The notes beneath the pieces are model-generated. The model was given only the letters and a program-made list of their open reading frames with translations. It did not search any database and was not told where the DNA came from. A DNA stretch of 64,000 bases from Tolypeutes matacus (Eukaryota; Chordata; Mammalia; Cingulata; Chlamyphoridae), in assembly GCA_026826555.1 (NCBI GenBank), contig JAKSZT010053881.1, forward strand, positions 3,906,210-3,970,209. Direction: 5' to 3'. Of this stretch, positions 35,085-46,520 are shown piece after piece. Each line of letters opens with the position of its first letter. Positions within the stretch are counted from its first letter, which is position 1. A program made the position numbers and the translations under genes.

Positions 35085-35205
35085 TCTAACACTAACACAA
35101 AGTGTTAAAAGGGAAAACTGGGGGAAGTGTATGTGGAAACTCTACTTTCTTCATGATTTTGCTTGAAAACTATAACTGCTCTAATTTTTTTTTAATGAAG
35201 GGGAA
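35085..35205 (+). mobile_element. L1 3' end fragment, sense
   Basis: CTAACACAAAGTGTTAAAAG, 'AACTGGGGGAAGTGTATGTG' and 'AAACTATAACTGCTCTAATT' with a T/A tail form the usual L1M 3' terminus. Confidence 0.6.
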
Positions 35206-36100
35206 AAAAAGAATGTGGATCTAGATAACTGTTAGTGAGATAGTGCTTTTTTTATCTTTTTCCTATAGCACTGGTTCAGATCTAATTCAACTAGTAAATA
35301 AATTACACCACCACTACCTACATTGCTTGTATTTTCCCTAAAGGTCTCTTCTGATTACTTGCTAGCCTGACTCTGCTTGAGTTATGAAACTTGACAGAAA
35401 TCACAATTTAGGTTCTGCTCCAGGCTAGCCATAAAAACATCTCTTTTCATGTACTGTATCTAACTACTACTTTAGAAACATCCATCTTTACAGCCTCTTT
35501 CAATCAGAGTATAAAAAGTCTCTTTGAATAAAGTCACAATGTGACTTTATTTCTCCACCCCAAGCCACAATTTTCAGGGTCTTCAGTCTCCTTGACTTCA
35601 TTTGATACAATTAGAGTTTTGCTCTTTTTTCCTATCACTTTACCCGTATGTTGGTTTCAAGTAAAGTCAGTAAAATCGATAGAATGAACTGAGTAGAAGC
35701 TTACTCACCTAATCTTCATTCCTCACTTTACTCCTCTGTATTCCAGAGCCTTATCTAGAGGTCTAGGACAGAATTCCCCACTGTAAAGGAAAACCAGAAG
35801 AAAACAAACTGACAGACAAAGCAAGTGGTACAGGAGTGGTGAGAAACAAACAAACAAAAAAATGGTAGAGCAGGAACTGGGGCTGGACTGAAGGGGACAA
35901 AATGGAGATTAAGAGAAGTAGAGACAGAAAATTCTAAAAGGAGAAGGGACTAAATTAATATTTTGAAAAGAAAACTTTCAAAAAAAGTACTTTTATTCTA
36001 AAGCAGTTCATTAGATTCCATATTTGTGAATTTGCCTACTCACTAAAATTTATTTATAATCCCAAAATCAATACTTGTGGTGCTTTCTTGGTCATTTGTT
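35206..36100. other. Intron 2 sequence, no feature recognised
   Basis: No coding frame or named repeat. A short CAAACAAACAAA run lies at about 35,845. Confidence 0.45.
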
Positions 36101-36102
36101 GG

Positions 36103-36630
36103 ACATGCACAGAGTGGTGAAAAATTTGAGTCACCCAGCTGAGGTTGAACAAGGCTACATTATGCTTTCTTTGTTTTAGCTTTCATGGTATATAGTGTCC
36201 TTTGCATGGTATGTTAGTGCCATGTTTTTTCACTTTTGTGCTTTCTGTTGGTGATTTTGCTGTTTAAAATGGCCCCTAAGCATAATGCTAAAGTGCTGTC
36301 TACTGTTCTTTTGCACAAGAAGGCTGTCATGTGCCTTATGGAGAAGACGTGTCTGTTAAATAAGCTTCATTCAAGTATGAGTTATTGTGCTGTTGGCCGT
36401 GAGTTCAACATTAATGAATCAGCAATATTAAACATATAATAAATAAGATGCCCTTAAACAGACATACACATAAAACAAAGTTATGTATTGATCAATTGAT
36501 CAAAATATTGTGACCAGAGTCTCATAGAAACTTAACCCTGTCTTTCCTCTAGAACCAATGGCTCAATATTTGCTATTTCATTGTTTATGGTTGTATTTCA
36601 GTTGTATAGAATATAACTACCATGAATAAC
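36103..36630 (+). mobile_element. Tigger DNA transposon, internally deleted
   Basis: The first codons of the Tigger transposase are readable from 36,269: MAPKHNAKV, KKAVMCLMEK, SYCAVGREFNINESAI. These form the DNA-binding helix-turn-helix start of the pogo/CENP-B-like family. The frame then jumps to the element's 3' end (TTATGTATTGATCAATTGAT ... 'CTACCATGAATAAC'). The catalytic DDE region is missing, so this is a dead internal-deletion copy. Confidence 0.8.
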
Positions 36631-37744
36631 AACATATACACATGTATATGTATATATACATATATATTACAAATTAATATATTCTCTTTGGCATTCTCTT
36701 AGTTGGAGATTAAAAAGAGGTCCTGTGTTTTTTGGAGACTTTAACAATAATAGAGTTTAGAGAATTTAAAAGTAGTAACGACCCACTTAAGTTAATCTCA
36801 GGGAGCATGAATTTAGGAAATAAAGTTCAAAGTCCTATTAAGACAGACTTTTTCATTTTGACCACCAGCATTCAGCAATCCATGGAGCTACCCAAAATAA
36901 TAAAAAGATAAATGAATAAATCAAGGGGTCATTGTGAAATGTTTGTCCGATAAGAGTGGTGAACAGTGTGGACAGGATGAAGGTGATGAGCAAATTCATG
37001 TGGAAATAAACAGTTGAGAGAGGAAATCAGCAGAGCTTTCAGATCTAGACCTGAGAGATTACCTTAGCAGTGGATAAGAACATCTCCATGTTCAGGTTTG
37101 TTGATCAGAATCATGATCCTAACTATGTCTACTCTTTTCCTTTGTTTAAGTTAGACAATAATAAATTAAGGAAATTAGCTAGTGGTATAGAAGGGTGATT
37201 GGACTGGAATCCAAGGTACCTGGTTCTTCAATTTCCTTATCTGTAAAATAAGCATTAATTCCAATGACCCTTCCACCTCTAAATTCTGATTCTGCAAACA
37301 AGAGAATTTGAGACTGTTGACAGCAGTGGAAGATTCATGCCTTGTTCTATTCCTAGTCTTCACTAAACTCTTCCCAGAGTTCAAATGGAGACATGAACTT
37401 TTTTTTTCCCCATGTCATTAGTTTCTTGGAAGGCTCTGGTTCCAGTGTGCTTCAGACACCATTGTGTGGGGGTAAGGGAAAGAGACTGAGTAGGCTGGGT
37501 TCACCCTGCTCCTGCTCTCTCTCCTGTTTTATATAGTGTGGAAGCTTATAAGATAATCTTTTTTAAAAAGTTGCTCTATTTGAATATACTTCTTTTAGTA
37601 TCATGGAAACAATGGATATGAGAATATCCTTGCTAAGGAGATTCTGTTGACCCTAGGACTCCTTTCAGGCACTACCAAAAAAAAAAAAAAAAACCTCCCA
37701 TTTATAAAACCAAGAGCCAGTTACTGGGCCTTGCTCCTCAGTAG
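36631..37744. other. Intron 2 sequence, no feature recognised
   Basis: This begins with a TATACATATATA tract and then apparently unique sequence. The 37,678-37,693 A run has no recognised SINE attached. Confidence 0.45.
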
Positions 37745-37897
37745 GGTCCATGGACCAGTAGCATGACCATCACCTGGAGACTCCTTAGAAGTATAGAATC
37801 TTGGGACCCACTCCAGACCTACTGAATCATAATCTGCATTTTAACAAGAGACCCAGGTGGTTTATTTGCACATTCAAACTTAAGAATCCTGTAGCGC
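37745..37897 (+). mobile_element. MER5-like hAT remnant
   Basis: GTCCATGGACCAGTAGCATG, 'CATCACCTGGAGACTCCTTA', TCTGCATTTTAACAAGAGAC and a final CATTCAAACTTAAGAATCC follow the MER5A order. Confidence 0.7.
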
Positions 37898-38805
37898 TGC
37901 AGATATTATCCAGCTTCCTAGGCTCTTCACTTCACATTGAAAGACACAAATTGGTTGTCATTCATCCTTAAGAAGATTTAGTTTAAAGTTGGAGAAAAAA
38001 GGATACTTGAAGTTTATACCTGACTCTTATTTCCAACAGTGTTTCACCAGTGTACTCCAAGTTTGTGCCATGAGCCTCTCTAACATTTGGTTTATATGCC
38101 ACTATTTCCTCAAACTTCAATCTAGTATCTCCCTACTTCATTTTCCTCCTTCATTCCCATGTTCATATTAAATCTTAGCTTCTGGAAAATAGAGTTGAGT
38201 TGCTAAGTATGTCTAAATTTCTAAATGTAAATGTAAGAGTGCTAAAATGTCAAAATGATGCAATTTGCCATCCTGGGCTTAAGAGACTGAGATCATAGCT
38301 TGCATATGCTTTCAGGGCAGAATAGGGCATTGTTGTCCAGTCTCTCCTCTTTCTCTCAACAAACTGTATCTACTCTCCAGATGAGATTCTTAACTATTTG
38401 CAGTTTATCATACAGATATTCGCTTATCAAAGACTTATACCATTTTCCTTTGAGAAATTGCAAATCACTGCTTTATAGCTGGCAATGTTTAGATTTATCA
38501 AGTTCTCTATATTAATCATTTCTAAATATTTTTAATATATTTACAGTCTTGGAATTTTTCATGTTAACTAATCTTTCGTATAATTTTAATTCCATGACAT
38601 GAAAATAACTAATTTTTAGATATTTTTCAATTTTTTTATTTGACCTAAATCATCTCTCTAATTTTTTAAAATCACCTACTTATGGTATCTGCTCATAATT
38701 CTTTTTAAGGTCTTCTGATAATCATCTTTTCCTTAATCATTTTTATTTAATGGTTTGTTACTCTTTGTTTTATTGGTTGAGTCTTTAGGCTTAAATGAAA
38801 TTTTT
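37898..38805. other. Intron 2 sequence, no feature recognised
   Basis: T-rich, with no exon. A 60-codon and a 71-codon frame lack protein character. Confidence 0.45.
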
Positions 38806-38808
38806 TTA

Positions 38809-39341
38809 AAAAGATTTATTTATTTATTTCTCCCCCATTCCTTGTCATTTGCACTCACTGTCTGCTCTCTGTGTCCATTTGTTGTGTGCTCTCTGTGTCT
38901 GCTTATCTTCTTTTAGCAGGCACTGGGGACCAAACTGGGACCTCCCGTGTGGGAGGAAACCAATTCCACTCCCTGTTTGCTGTATCTCTCTTTGTGTCTC
39001 CACGTTGCATCTCCTCATTGCGTCATCTTGTTGGATCAGCTCACCATGCCAGCCCTTCACATCAGCTCACTGTCTTGCTTGTCTTCTTTAGGAGGCACCG
39101 GGAACCAAACCTGGGACCTCCCGTGGGAGGAAACCAATTCCACTCCCTGTTTGTTGTATCTCTCGTTGTGTCTCCATGTTGCATCTCCTCATTGCGTCAT
39201 CTCATTGGATCAGCTTACCACGCCAGCCCTTCACATCAGCTCACTGTCTTGCTCGTCTTCTTTAGGAGGCACCGGGAACCAAACCTGAGACCTCCCATGT
39301 GGGAGGCGGGCGCCCAAATGTTTGAGCCACATCTGTTTCCC
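38809..39341 (-). mobile_element. DAS SINE, trimeric, with an exact internal duplication
   Basis: In reverse complement it carries three head segments. The unit from GGGAGGAAACCAATTCCACT to the next such site (38,951-39,124) is repeated almost unchanged at 39,125-39,300, a period of about 174 bp. The 5' end at the right is GAGCCACATCTGTTTCCCTG. The long plus-strand frames across it are the repeat read through twice. Confidence 0.85.
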
Positions 39342-39725
39342 TGAATTTTTATTAAAAACAAGCCTCTGAGAGGAAAACAGATTTAGTATGCATAGAATGT
39401 CCCTGTATTGCAGTGCTGCCTACTTCCTGTATGCTGATGGGGATGAACATGCTTCTTACTCCTGTAAATGTACTCACCTATATAGCATTATAAAAGATTG
39501 TACTTTGTGATTTTATTTTCAGAGTCATCTTTCTCACTTTTCAGACTAGTGATAGTACCTCTCTCTATGATGAGTTAGTAGTTATATATTATACTATACT
39601 TTCCTTAGTCTAAAGCCTGTGTTTCAAGCTCTGTAATTGTCAAAATGGTGTGATTGGTTTTAAATGCCTAAATGGAAAGTGTTTTGCTATCATCAATTTT
39701 CATTTTCTTTAAATTGTACTTAAGT

Positions 39726-39836
39726 GGGGGCGGATATGGCTCAACTGGTTGGGCGTCCGTCTCCCATATGGAGGGACCTGGGTTCGATCCCCGGGACCTC
39801 CCGGTAAAATTAAAAAATAAATAAATAAATAGAAAT
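39726..39836 (+). mobile_element. DAS SINE, short form, just upstream of exon 3
   Basis: The head is GGGGGCGGATATGGCTCAAC followed by GGTTCGATCCCCGGGACCTC, with an AAATAAATAAATAAATAG tail. A perfect 15-bp duplication AAATTGTACTTAAGT lies at 39,711-39,725 and 39,837-39,851. The exon 3 acceptor AG is at 39,875-39,876. Confidence 0.93.
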
Positions 39837-39876
39837 AAATTGTACTTAAGTAATGACTGTGTTCTCCCTTTTGTAG

Positions 39877-39962
39877 GTGCGCTTTGTAAAGAATATAACT
39901 TCCTGGAAAGAGATGAAACCAGGGTTTTATCATGGACATGTTTCTTATTTGGATTTTGCAAA
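39877..39962 (+). CDS. HS2ST1: HS2ST1 exon 3: catalytic His-x-His region
   Basis: This exon encodes residues 122-149 and two bases of Lys150: VRFVKNITSWKEMKPGFYHG and then HVSYLDFA. In the family, His140 and His142 (the FYHGHVS motif) are the catalytic residues, and both are here. NIT (Asn127) is the second known N-glycosylation sequon. The acceptor is a pyrimidine tract ending TTTTGTAG at 39,876 and the donor is AAA|GTAAGT, close to consensus. A DAS SINE with its target duplication ends only 25-40 bp upstream, so the branch point must lie in or beside the duplication. The exon is 86 bp (phase 0 in, phase 2 out), so skipping it would shift the frame. Confidence 0.96.
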
Positions 39963-41870
39963 GTAAGTTACAACTCACATCACACACTAAGGAAAATCTT
40001 GTACTTTAGCCACCAAAAAAGGGATAAATTCATTAAATTATGATTTTGGTTGTCCAAAAACCAGTGTATGGGCTTGCCTTTGCCTCATTCAGCTATGTAA
40101 TTTAAATATGCCTTCTAGTATTTTACTGCCCTCTAGTGTTCATAAATTGACAATTCTCATTAAATATAGAAATTCAAAGTAGGTTACATTTAGGTGTTGC
40201 TCTTTAAAATTATTCATCATTATTACATGTATATTTTCTTGCACGACCAGAATGATCCTATTTCAGGACACTCTCAAGTTTTAACCTAGAGACCAATCAG
40301 ATTTTGACTTACCACATCATTGACTGAGAACTGACAAAGCAAAGAAGCCGTCACTCAGTTACTGGTGCCCCGATGTATCTGCTTCTCAGCCAAGTCACAG
40401 TAAAGTGTACCCTTTCCCTTGGGCTACCTTGTTTTAGTTGTAAAATTGTGATGTATTAAGAAATGATAAAGTTAAGATTTTCCTTTATATTTGAATTTGC
40501 CTGTAATTGGAGATAAATAGCTCTCACTTTTTATATTTTGGGGGAAGACTGCATTCAAGGTATTTCATAATTATCTCAAGAAAAGTTCACAAAACAACAG
40601 GCCTGTATATAGTATCCAAGCACTGAGTGGCTCCCTCTAGAGCCTGTGCCACATTAAGTACTAACCAGAAAATTAGTCGAAAGAAATATTCTAAACATAT
40701 GTGGCTCTTGGATTCATCTGAAAGTTCTTCATAGTACACAAAGTACCATTATAGTAAAATTTCCCTATAGTGAGATTCTGCATTAATGTGAAAAAAAAAA
40801 GAGTAAAATGAAATCTTTTGATTCAAACAGATTGATAATTTATCAAGCATTATATATATAATGATACATTTCTAGTTGCTCCTATAGTATTCTAGATCTT
40901 TCAATAAAATAGTAGCTTTAAAGTTATATGTATAGTTTTCTATAAATAATTCATACTGCAATATTGAAAACATTTTGTAGGCAGCTTTAAAATAAACTAA
41001 TTATTTCTTCTTTGCAGATGCATTGAACCAATTTCATAAACTTCATTCATATGCTTATTTTCCCTCAGGGCTGCATTATCTTTGAATTGAATGTTTGTTA
41101 CTCTTCTACCTAAATGATTTATTTCCACACACAGCTTGGTTTCTAATACTTCAGGTTTTCGTTATTGAAATAATATATGGAGTGCTTTTGCTTTTGGCAA
41201 GTGTTGTACTTAGAATGAAGCTCTGGTATGTGCTAGGATCCTCACAGTTGAAAAAGTATAATGCTTTTTGAAAAAATTAATCTCATTTATTAAATACTAA
41301 CCTGAAAGTTTAAATGTTTGAATATTTTCATATATTTTACAAGATTTTAAACAAATACCTAAACAAAATCAACTAGAAGAAATGGTTTTTGATGTATATA
41401 GTCAAGAACTATTGTAGATATAACTATTATCTTTTAAAATATCTTTTAGTGTGACAGCTGTATTCAATGTGAATGAATAAAGAAGGGGAAAGAAACTTTA
41501 CCTACCAATATTATTAAATGCCTTATTTTTCAAAAAATATTCTTGTCTGGCTCAGTACTTTGTGGAGTCATTAAATTATTCACCTTTAGGAGTAAATAGT
41601 CAAACTTGGTGAAAGAAGTGTTTACTCACATAGCTTTTTCATCTTTTTTTTTTTTTCACATAGCTTTTTAATTGCCTTAGCAAAAACATTAAAAAGAGTA
41701 TAAACCCAATAAAACCCAATAAGCCCAGGAAATAAGATCGGAAAAAAAAAAGGAAAAGTCTTTTACAGTTTAGACTGACCACTAAGAAGCACACATTTTA
41801 TTGGCAGCCCTATGTTTGTTCAAGTCATTTTTAAATTTTATTTGATTTTATTCAACTCTTTAGAATAATA
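39963..41870. other. Intron 3 sequence, no feature recognised
   Basis: Apparently unique A+T-rich DNA with short A runs (40,791 and 41,742). I saw no named repeat or exon. Confidence 0.45.
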
Positions 41871-41874
41871 TTAT

Positions 41875-42575
41875 TGGGGATTGAATCATGTCCCGCACAA
41901 AAGGCATGTTCAGGTCCCAACCCCTGATCCTGTGGGTGTGAACTCATTTATATATAGGACCTTTAAAGATATTATTAGTTAAGGCATGCCCAAACTGAAT
42001 GAAGGTGGGCCTTAATCCAGTATGGCTGAAGCCCTTATAAGCAAAGGAATTGGACATAGAAGGTGAAGCCATGGGGAGCAGACAGAAGCTGGAAGTAAAC
42101 AAAAAATAGAAGCAAAAGAAGACACTGCCATGTGACAGAAAAACCAAGGACCAAGGATTGCCAACAGCCAGCCCCAGAATGCCACAGTCTTTCTCTTAAA
42201 AGCACTCCTTGCTGATGCCTCAATTTTGGACTTCTCCTAGCCTCAAAACCAGGGGCCAATAAATTATTATTTAAGCCAACCCATTGTATGGTATTTGTTT
42301 TTTATTTTTGTCCCACCCCCCCTTTTTCCCTTTATTTTTAAGGAAGTTTTAGATTATATAAACGTTACATTGAAAATATAGGGGATTCCCATGTACCCCA
42401 CTCCTTCCTCCTCTCACATTTTCCCCTATTAATAACATCTTTCATTAATGTTGTACATTTGATGAACAAATACTGAAGCATTGCTACTAACCATAGTCTA
42501 TAGTTTACATTATAGTTTACACTTGCAGTATGGTATTTGTTTAATCAGCCAGTAAACTAAAATAGTATCAAATTA
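41875..42575 (+). mobile_element. MLT1-like LTR (ERVL-MaLR), split by an L1 tail
   Basis: GGGGATTGAATCATGTCCCG, 'AAGGCATGCCCAAACTGAAT', 'GAAGCCCTTATAAGCAAAGG', TTTTGGACTTCTCCTAGCCT and AATAAATTATTATTTAAGCC are in MLT1 LTR order. The end (CAGCCAGTAAACTAAAA) is found only after 42,542, on the other side of an insertion. Confidence 0.75.
42301..42527 (-). mobile_element. L1 3' UTR insertion inside the MLT1-like LTR
   Basis: The antisense L1 tail text ('GGATTCCCATGTACCCCACT', CTAACCATAGTCTATAGTTT) lies between two perfect 15-bp copies of GTATGGTATTTGTTT (42,286-42,300 and 42,528-42,542). Confidence 0.85.
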
Positions 42576-42619
42576 TCTTTTTACATTTTTGTATTCCTAG
42601 TTGGCTTTGTTCCTTTTTG

Positions 42620-43345
42620 TCTTAATCCTATTCTTTCTATTATGACACTAAGGAAGAGTCATCTTGAACAGCCTTTTCTTTACTACCTATGTCTAATTAG
42701 TCACCAAATACTACTAATTTTACTTTCTATATTTCTCAAATCCTCGTCATCTCTCTTTTCCATTCCTATCCTGAATCAGGTTCTCATTGTAGCTCTTTTC
42801 TGAATTACTTCATTTTTTAATTCTTAAGTAGTCTTAATCTTTCATTCTTTCCCTATTAAATCTATACTGTAGATCTTTTTAAAATAAAATAAAAGGAATG
42901 GTCTTTTAAAAATTATATCTATCCATGTGTCTTACTGATTAAATTTGATTTATGGCACCTCATCATTTCTAGGTTGGGCCTATCTTTTCCTTCTCATTTT
43001 CCCTACTAGACCAATTCATTATCATCTACCATTTGGAGCTTTGAAATAGCTTTCTCACTTATCTCCCTGTCTCTTGTACACTTTTTTTTCCCTTTCAGGC
43101 AGTCCTGCATAATGTTACATATAATCCTAAAATATATTTTCACTAAGACTGACTCAAGAAGTTACAGTGACTTCTCATTGCCTTTCACACCAATCTAGAC
43201 TTCTCTGCCTCTCTTTCAAGTTCCTCTGTAATCTAGTTACCACCTTTATCAAGTCTATTACAACTGCCCAGCACAAACCCTGTCCTTATTATACTTCTCT
43301 TCACTCAAAGTGTTTGCTCATACTTTCTTTGTCACTGTTCTTTTT
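42620..43345 (+). mobile_element. L2-like fragment, sense
   Basis: The C+T-rich stretch with TTGGGCCTATCTTTTCCTTC, 'CAGTGACTTCTCATTGCCTT' and 'AGTTCCTCTGTAATCTAGTT' fits the L2 3' half. It is older than the LTR beside it. Confidence 0.5.
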
Positions 43346-43359
43346 ATTGTTATTCCTTT

Positions 43360-43600
43360 TAATAATAATGGCTATCATTTATTAAATGGTTGGTATATGC
43401 TAGACATTGAGTAAAATACCTTACAAACATTACCATTTCATCTTCATAATGAGTCTGTGATGGAGATAACATCATACACATTGCTATGAATGATGTTCAG
43501 AGAAGGTAAATACTTTGTCCTGGGTCACACAACTATAAATGATAGAATTGGGATTTAGACTCAGGTCTGCTTGATTCCACACTCTATACATGCTCTTAAC
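43360..43600 (-). mobile_element. MIR SINE, antisense
   Basis: The reverse-complement MIR order is visible: 'CATTTATTAAATGGTTGGTA', ACCTTACAAACATTACCATT, 'CTTTGTCCTGGGTCACACAA' and 'GGATTTAGACTCAGGTCTGC'. Confidence 0.75.
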
Positions 43601-43776
43601 TATTACTTCCTGTAAATGCATGGATTCTAAGTAGCTTGACAGCAGCTTTCTTTTCAAATACACAAAGGGCCAGGAACGCGGAGTCTCAAAAATTTACTTG
43701 ACTGGGTAAAAACATATTTAAAAACAACTTGAGTGGAACAAATACTGTTTGGTTGAACCATATAAAATTGCTGATA

Positions 43777-43991
43777 GGGAGCAGATGTAGCTCAAGCTGT
43801 TGAGCTCTTGCTTCCCACATAGGAGGTCCTGAGTTCGGTTCTTGGTGCCTCCCAAAACAAACAATAAGCAAACGAACAAAAAAACCAACTCAGGGGAGTC
43901 GATATGGCTCAGTGGTTGAGTGCTGGCTTCCCATATACGAGATCCCGGGTTCAATCTGCAGCCCCAGTACCTCAAAAAAAAAAAAAAAAAA
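43777..43991 (+). mobile_element. DAS SINE, dimeric with CAAA linker
   Basis: Heads GGGAGCAGATGTAGCTCAAG and GGGGAGTCGATATGGCTCAG are joined by an ACAAACAATAAGCAAACGAA linker, and the tail is A22 or so. The duplication AAAATTGCTG lies on both sides (43,764 and 43,992). Confidence 0.9.
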
Positions 43992-45139
43992 AAAATTGCT
44001 GGTAACTATTTTGACCTTTAAAAAGTGCAGTTTCATATAGTTCAGCTTAACACTGATAATATTTGTATATCCCCAATTTGTATTTATGGGGAAAAAAACT
44101 TGATCAATGTTTTTGTAGGAAAATAGTTTCCTTTTTCTTTTTTCTTTTTTTACTTTGAGTTTCCAAACTAACTGTATCTGGTAAATAAAAAGTAATTTCT
44201 TCTTGAGTTGTGCAGCTGCATTCATAAGGAAAACTAATATTGCATGTGACAATGTAAAAATTAGAACTCATTTTTATGAAGAAGATAAGACATTGGTTTT
44301 TCTAGTTTTATATTTATTTCTTATAAATTGAAACATGAAAATATAAAATGTAATTGATAAGTTGTTTGTTTATTGGGATTTAATTTACATATAGTAAAAT
44401 TCACCCTTTTTAGGTGTAAAGTTCTATGAATTTATACAGAACTGTACAGTTTAAAGCAGGAAAGGGACTGCATAGATTTGTGTTAGAAGAATATTCTACC
44501 TGCAGTATAGAGAATGTAATAAACCATACATGGGCAATAACAAAATCTTGTGATGTCTAGGAAGCCTTTCTTGATGACTCCAGCATACAGTGCCATTTTC
44601 ATTTGACACCTCCTGCACCTAGGAGCTCTCTCTACCAGGCAATTTACCTCTTAACTTGTCTTACTGGTGTTTTCTCTTGTAAGTTTGTCTCCCCAACAGT
44701 GTTATAACCATAACAGTTTGACTTGTTTCTAATTCTTGGTGATTATGAATCAAACTGCTACAAACATTTACATACAGGTTTTGTGTAAACATAAGATTTC
44801 ATTTAAGTTAGGAACTTCTTGTTCAGTTAATTTTTTAATAATTCAGAAGCTGAAAGAATCAGTGCATTATCCAAGCTCATTGGTTTTCTCTTCTGTTCTC
44901 TCTTTTCACTGCTTATTTTGTATAAAAATTCAATACAAAAACACTTATGGAATACCTGCTGTGTGTGAATCATTGGTTGTAATAGACAGAAGTAAGGGGA
45001 AAAAAGTGGTTATGTTAGCTAGATGCTTTCTCTAGTGTCTTTGGGAAAAGATATTGGAAGGGAATTTTAAGTTATAAACTATTAGCTAAACAGGATTTCT
45101 GTGGACATATATTCATTTTATCTCTAACTTTCACTATCT

Positions 45140-45328
45140 CTAACTTATGTGGAGTTATAGATTCCATTTATATGACATTCTGGAAAAGGCAAAACAGGGA
45201 CAGAAATAAGATCAGTCATTGCTGGGGTTGGGAGTAGGCAAAGAGGATTGACTACAAAAGGGCACAAAGGAATTTCTTGGGGTGATAAAAATATTCTATA
45301 TCTTGCTTGTAGTGGTGGTTACATGACA
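45140..45328 (+). mobile_element. L1 3' end fragment, sense
   Basis: ATTCCATTTATATGACATTC, 'CATTGCTGGGGTTGGGAGTA' and 'TAGTGGTGGTTACATGACAC' are the L1MB/L1MC 3' terminal text. It is cut where the L2 begins. Confidence 0.75.
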
Positions 45329-45329
45329 C

Positions 45330-45870
45330 TTCTCTGCTTAAACCCTCCTGTAACCTTCCACCTGACCCCCGGTAAAACTCATTGCTTACAGTGGTCTATA
45401 ATGCCCACACAGTCTATGCTCCCTATCCTCCGCTCCCTCTCTACTTTTAGCCTGTATGACTCTGCCCTGTCTGCTTCAGCTACACCAGATTGATCTCCTT
45501 ACTATTCCTCACCTGGGACTTAGCTGCTTCAGGGCCTGCATATTTGGAAGTCTCATCTTCCTGGAATACTTCCCCCAATTTCTATCTGCATGACCTCTTC
45601 CCTCATCAGATAAAACTCCTGTTTTGAATTATAGACTCTTCCACTTCCCTGGGAAGTTCCTATTCCCTTTTACTGTATTCTTTTACTCCTTAGCACTTTT
45701 TACCACTGACATATTTGCTTTTTAATTTGTTTATCTGTCTTCCCTAGGTAGATTGTTATCTCCATAAGGACAAGGAATTTTGTCCACTGTATCCCTAGTA
45801 TCCAGAATAGTGCCTGGCATATATTGGGTATCCAAAAGGTATTTTTTGAATGAATGAATGAATGAATAGA
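45330..45870 (+). mobile_element. L2, 3' half, sense
   Basis: Order: AAACCCTCCTGTAACCTTCC, 'GCTTCAGGGCCTGCATATTT', TAGATTGTTATCTCCATAAG, 'GTGCCTGGCATATATTGGGT' and a TGAATGAATGAATGAATAG end. Confidence 0.8.
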
Positions 45871-46059
45871 AAGAAATACCGGAGAAATTAGAATAGCATT
45901 CTAGTTAAGGAAGGTAGAATAAGCATAGGCATATAAGGAAAAATGGAAATAACTATGATAATATGGGAGAAGATGGAAGAGATGAGCCTAACAGTAACAG
46001 ATGGTTTCTTGTTTGAAGAGAGGTGAAAATAAGGATAGATTGATAGTGATACTACCTAA

Positions 46060-46520
46060 GTCATAAAGCTTTAACAACCAAGCACAGGTTGGGCTTGATG
46101 TCAACATGAAAAGTAGACTTCAGGCTCTTAAGAAGAGTGATCTAATAAATGGTATTTTAGAAATATCAGTTGAGAAGTGGTGTGTAAGTTAGTTCGAAAG
46201 GGGTAGAAATTGGATGCAAGAAAACCAGCTAGAAGGTTATTGCAGTAATCTAAGTAAAAGGCCTAGAAAAAGTATAATGGTGAAGAAAAAGGGAATGATG
46301 AGAGCAGGTCAAATCTGTGAGAAGCTTAACAAAAGAAAAGTCAAAAGGACATGGTAACTGTGTTAAATGAGGAATAAAGGAAATGGAAGAGTCAAGATAG
46401 CTAAGGTTTCAAGACTGGGAAAAGTAAGTATACTGGAACAGGGAGCTAGACAGTTTGACAATTCTAGGATCTGCAAGGATTTCTAAAGTCTAAAGGCGTC
46501 TTCTTTGTTCCTTCAACTCT
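46060..46520. repeat. Old interspersed repeat, family not assigned
   Basis: 'AGAAGGTTATTGCAGTAATC', TAAGTAAAAGGCCTAGAAAA and 'CAAAAGGACATGGTAACTGT' are ancient repeat text of LINE type, similar in style to 59,120-59,800. No end is identifiable. Confidence 0.4.

Noticed and set aside
38849..39344. 157-codon plus-strand frame with a repeated peptide
   Set aside because: The frame is antisense through a trimeric SINE; the peptide repeat simply reflects the 174-bp DNA duplication.
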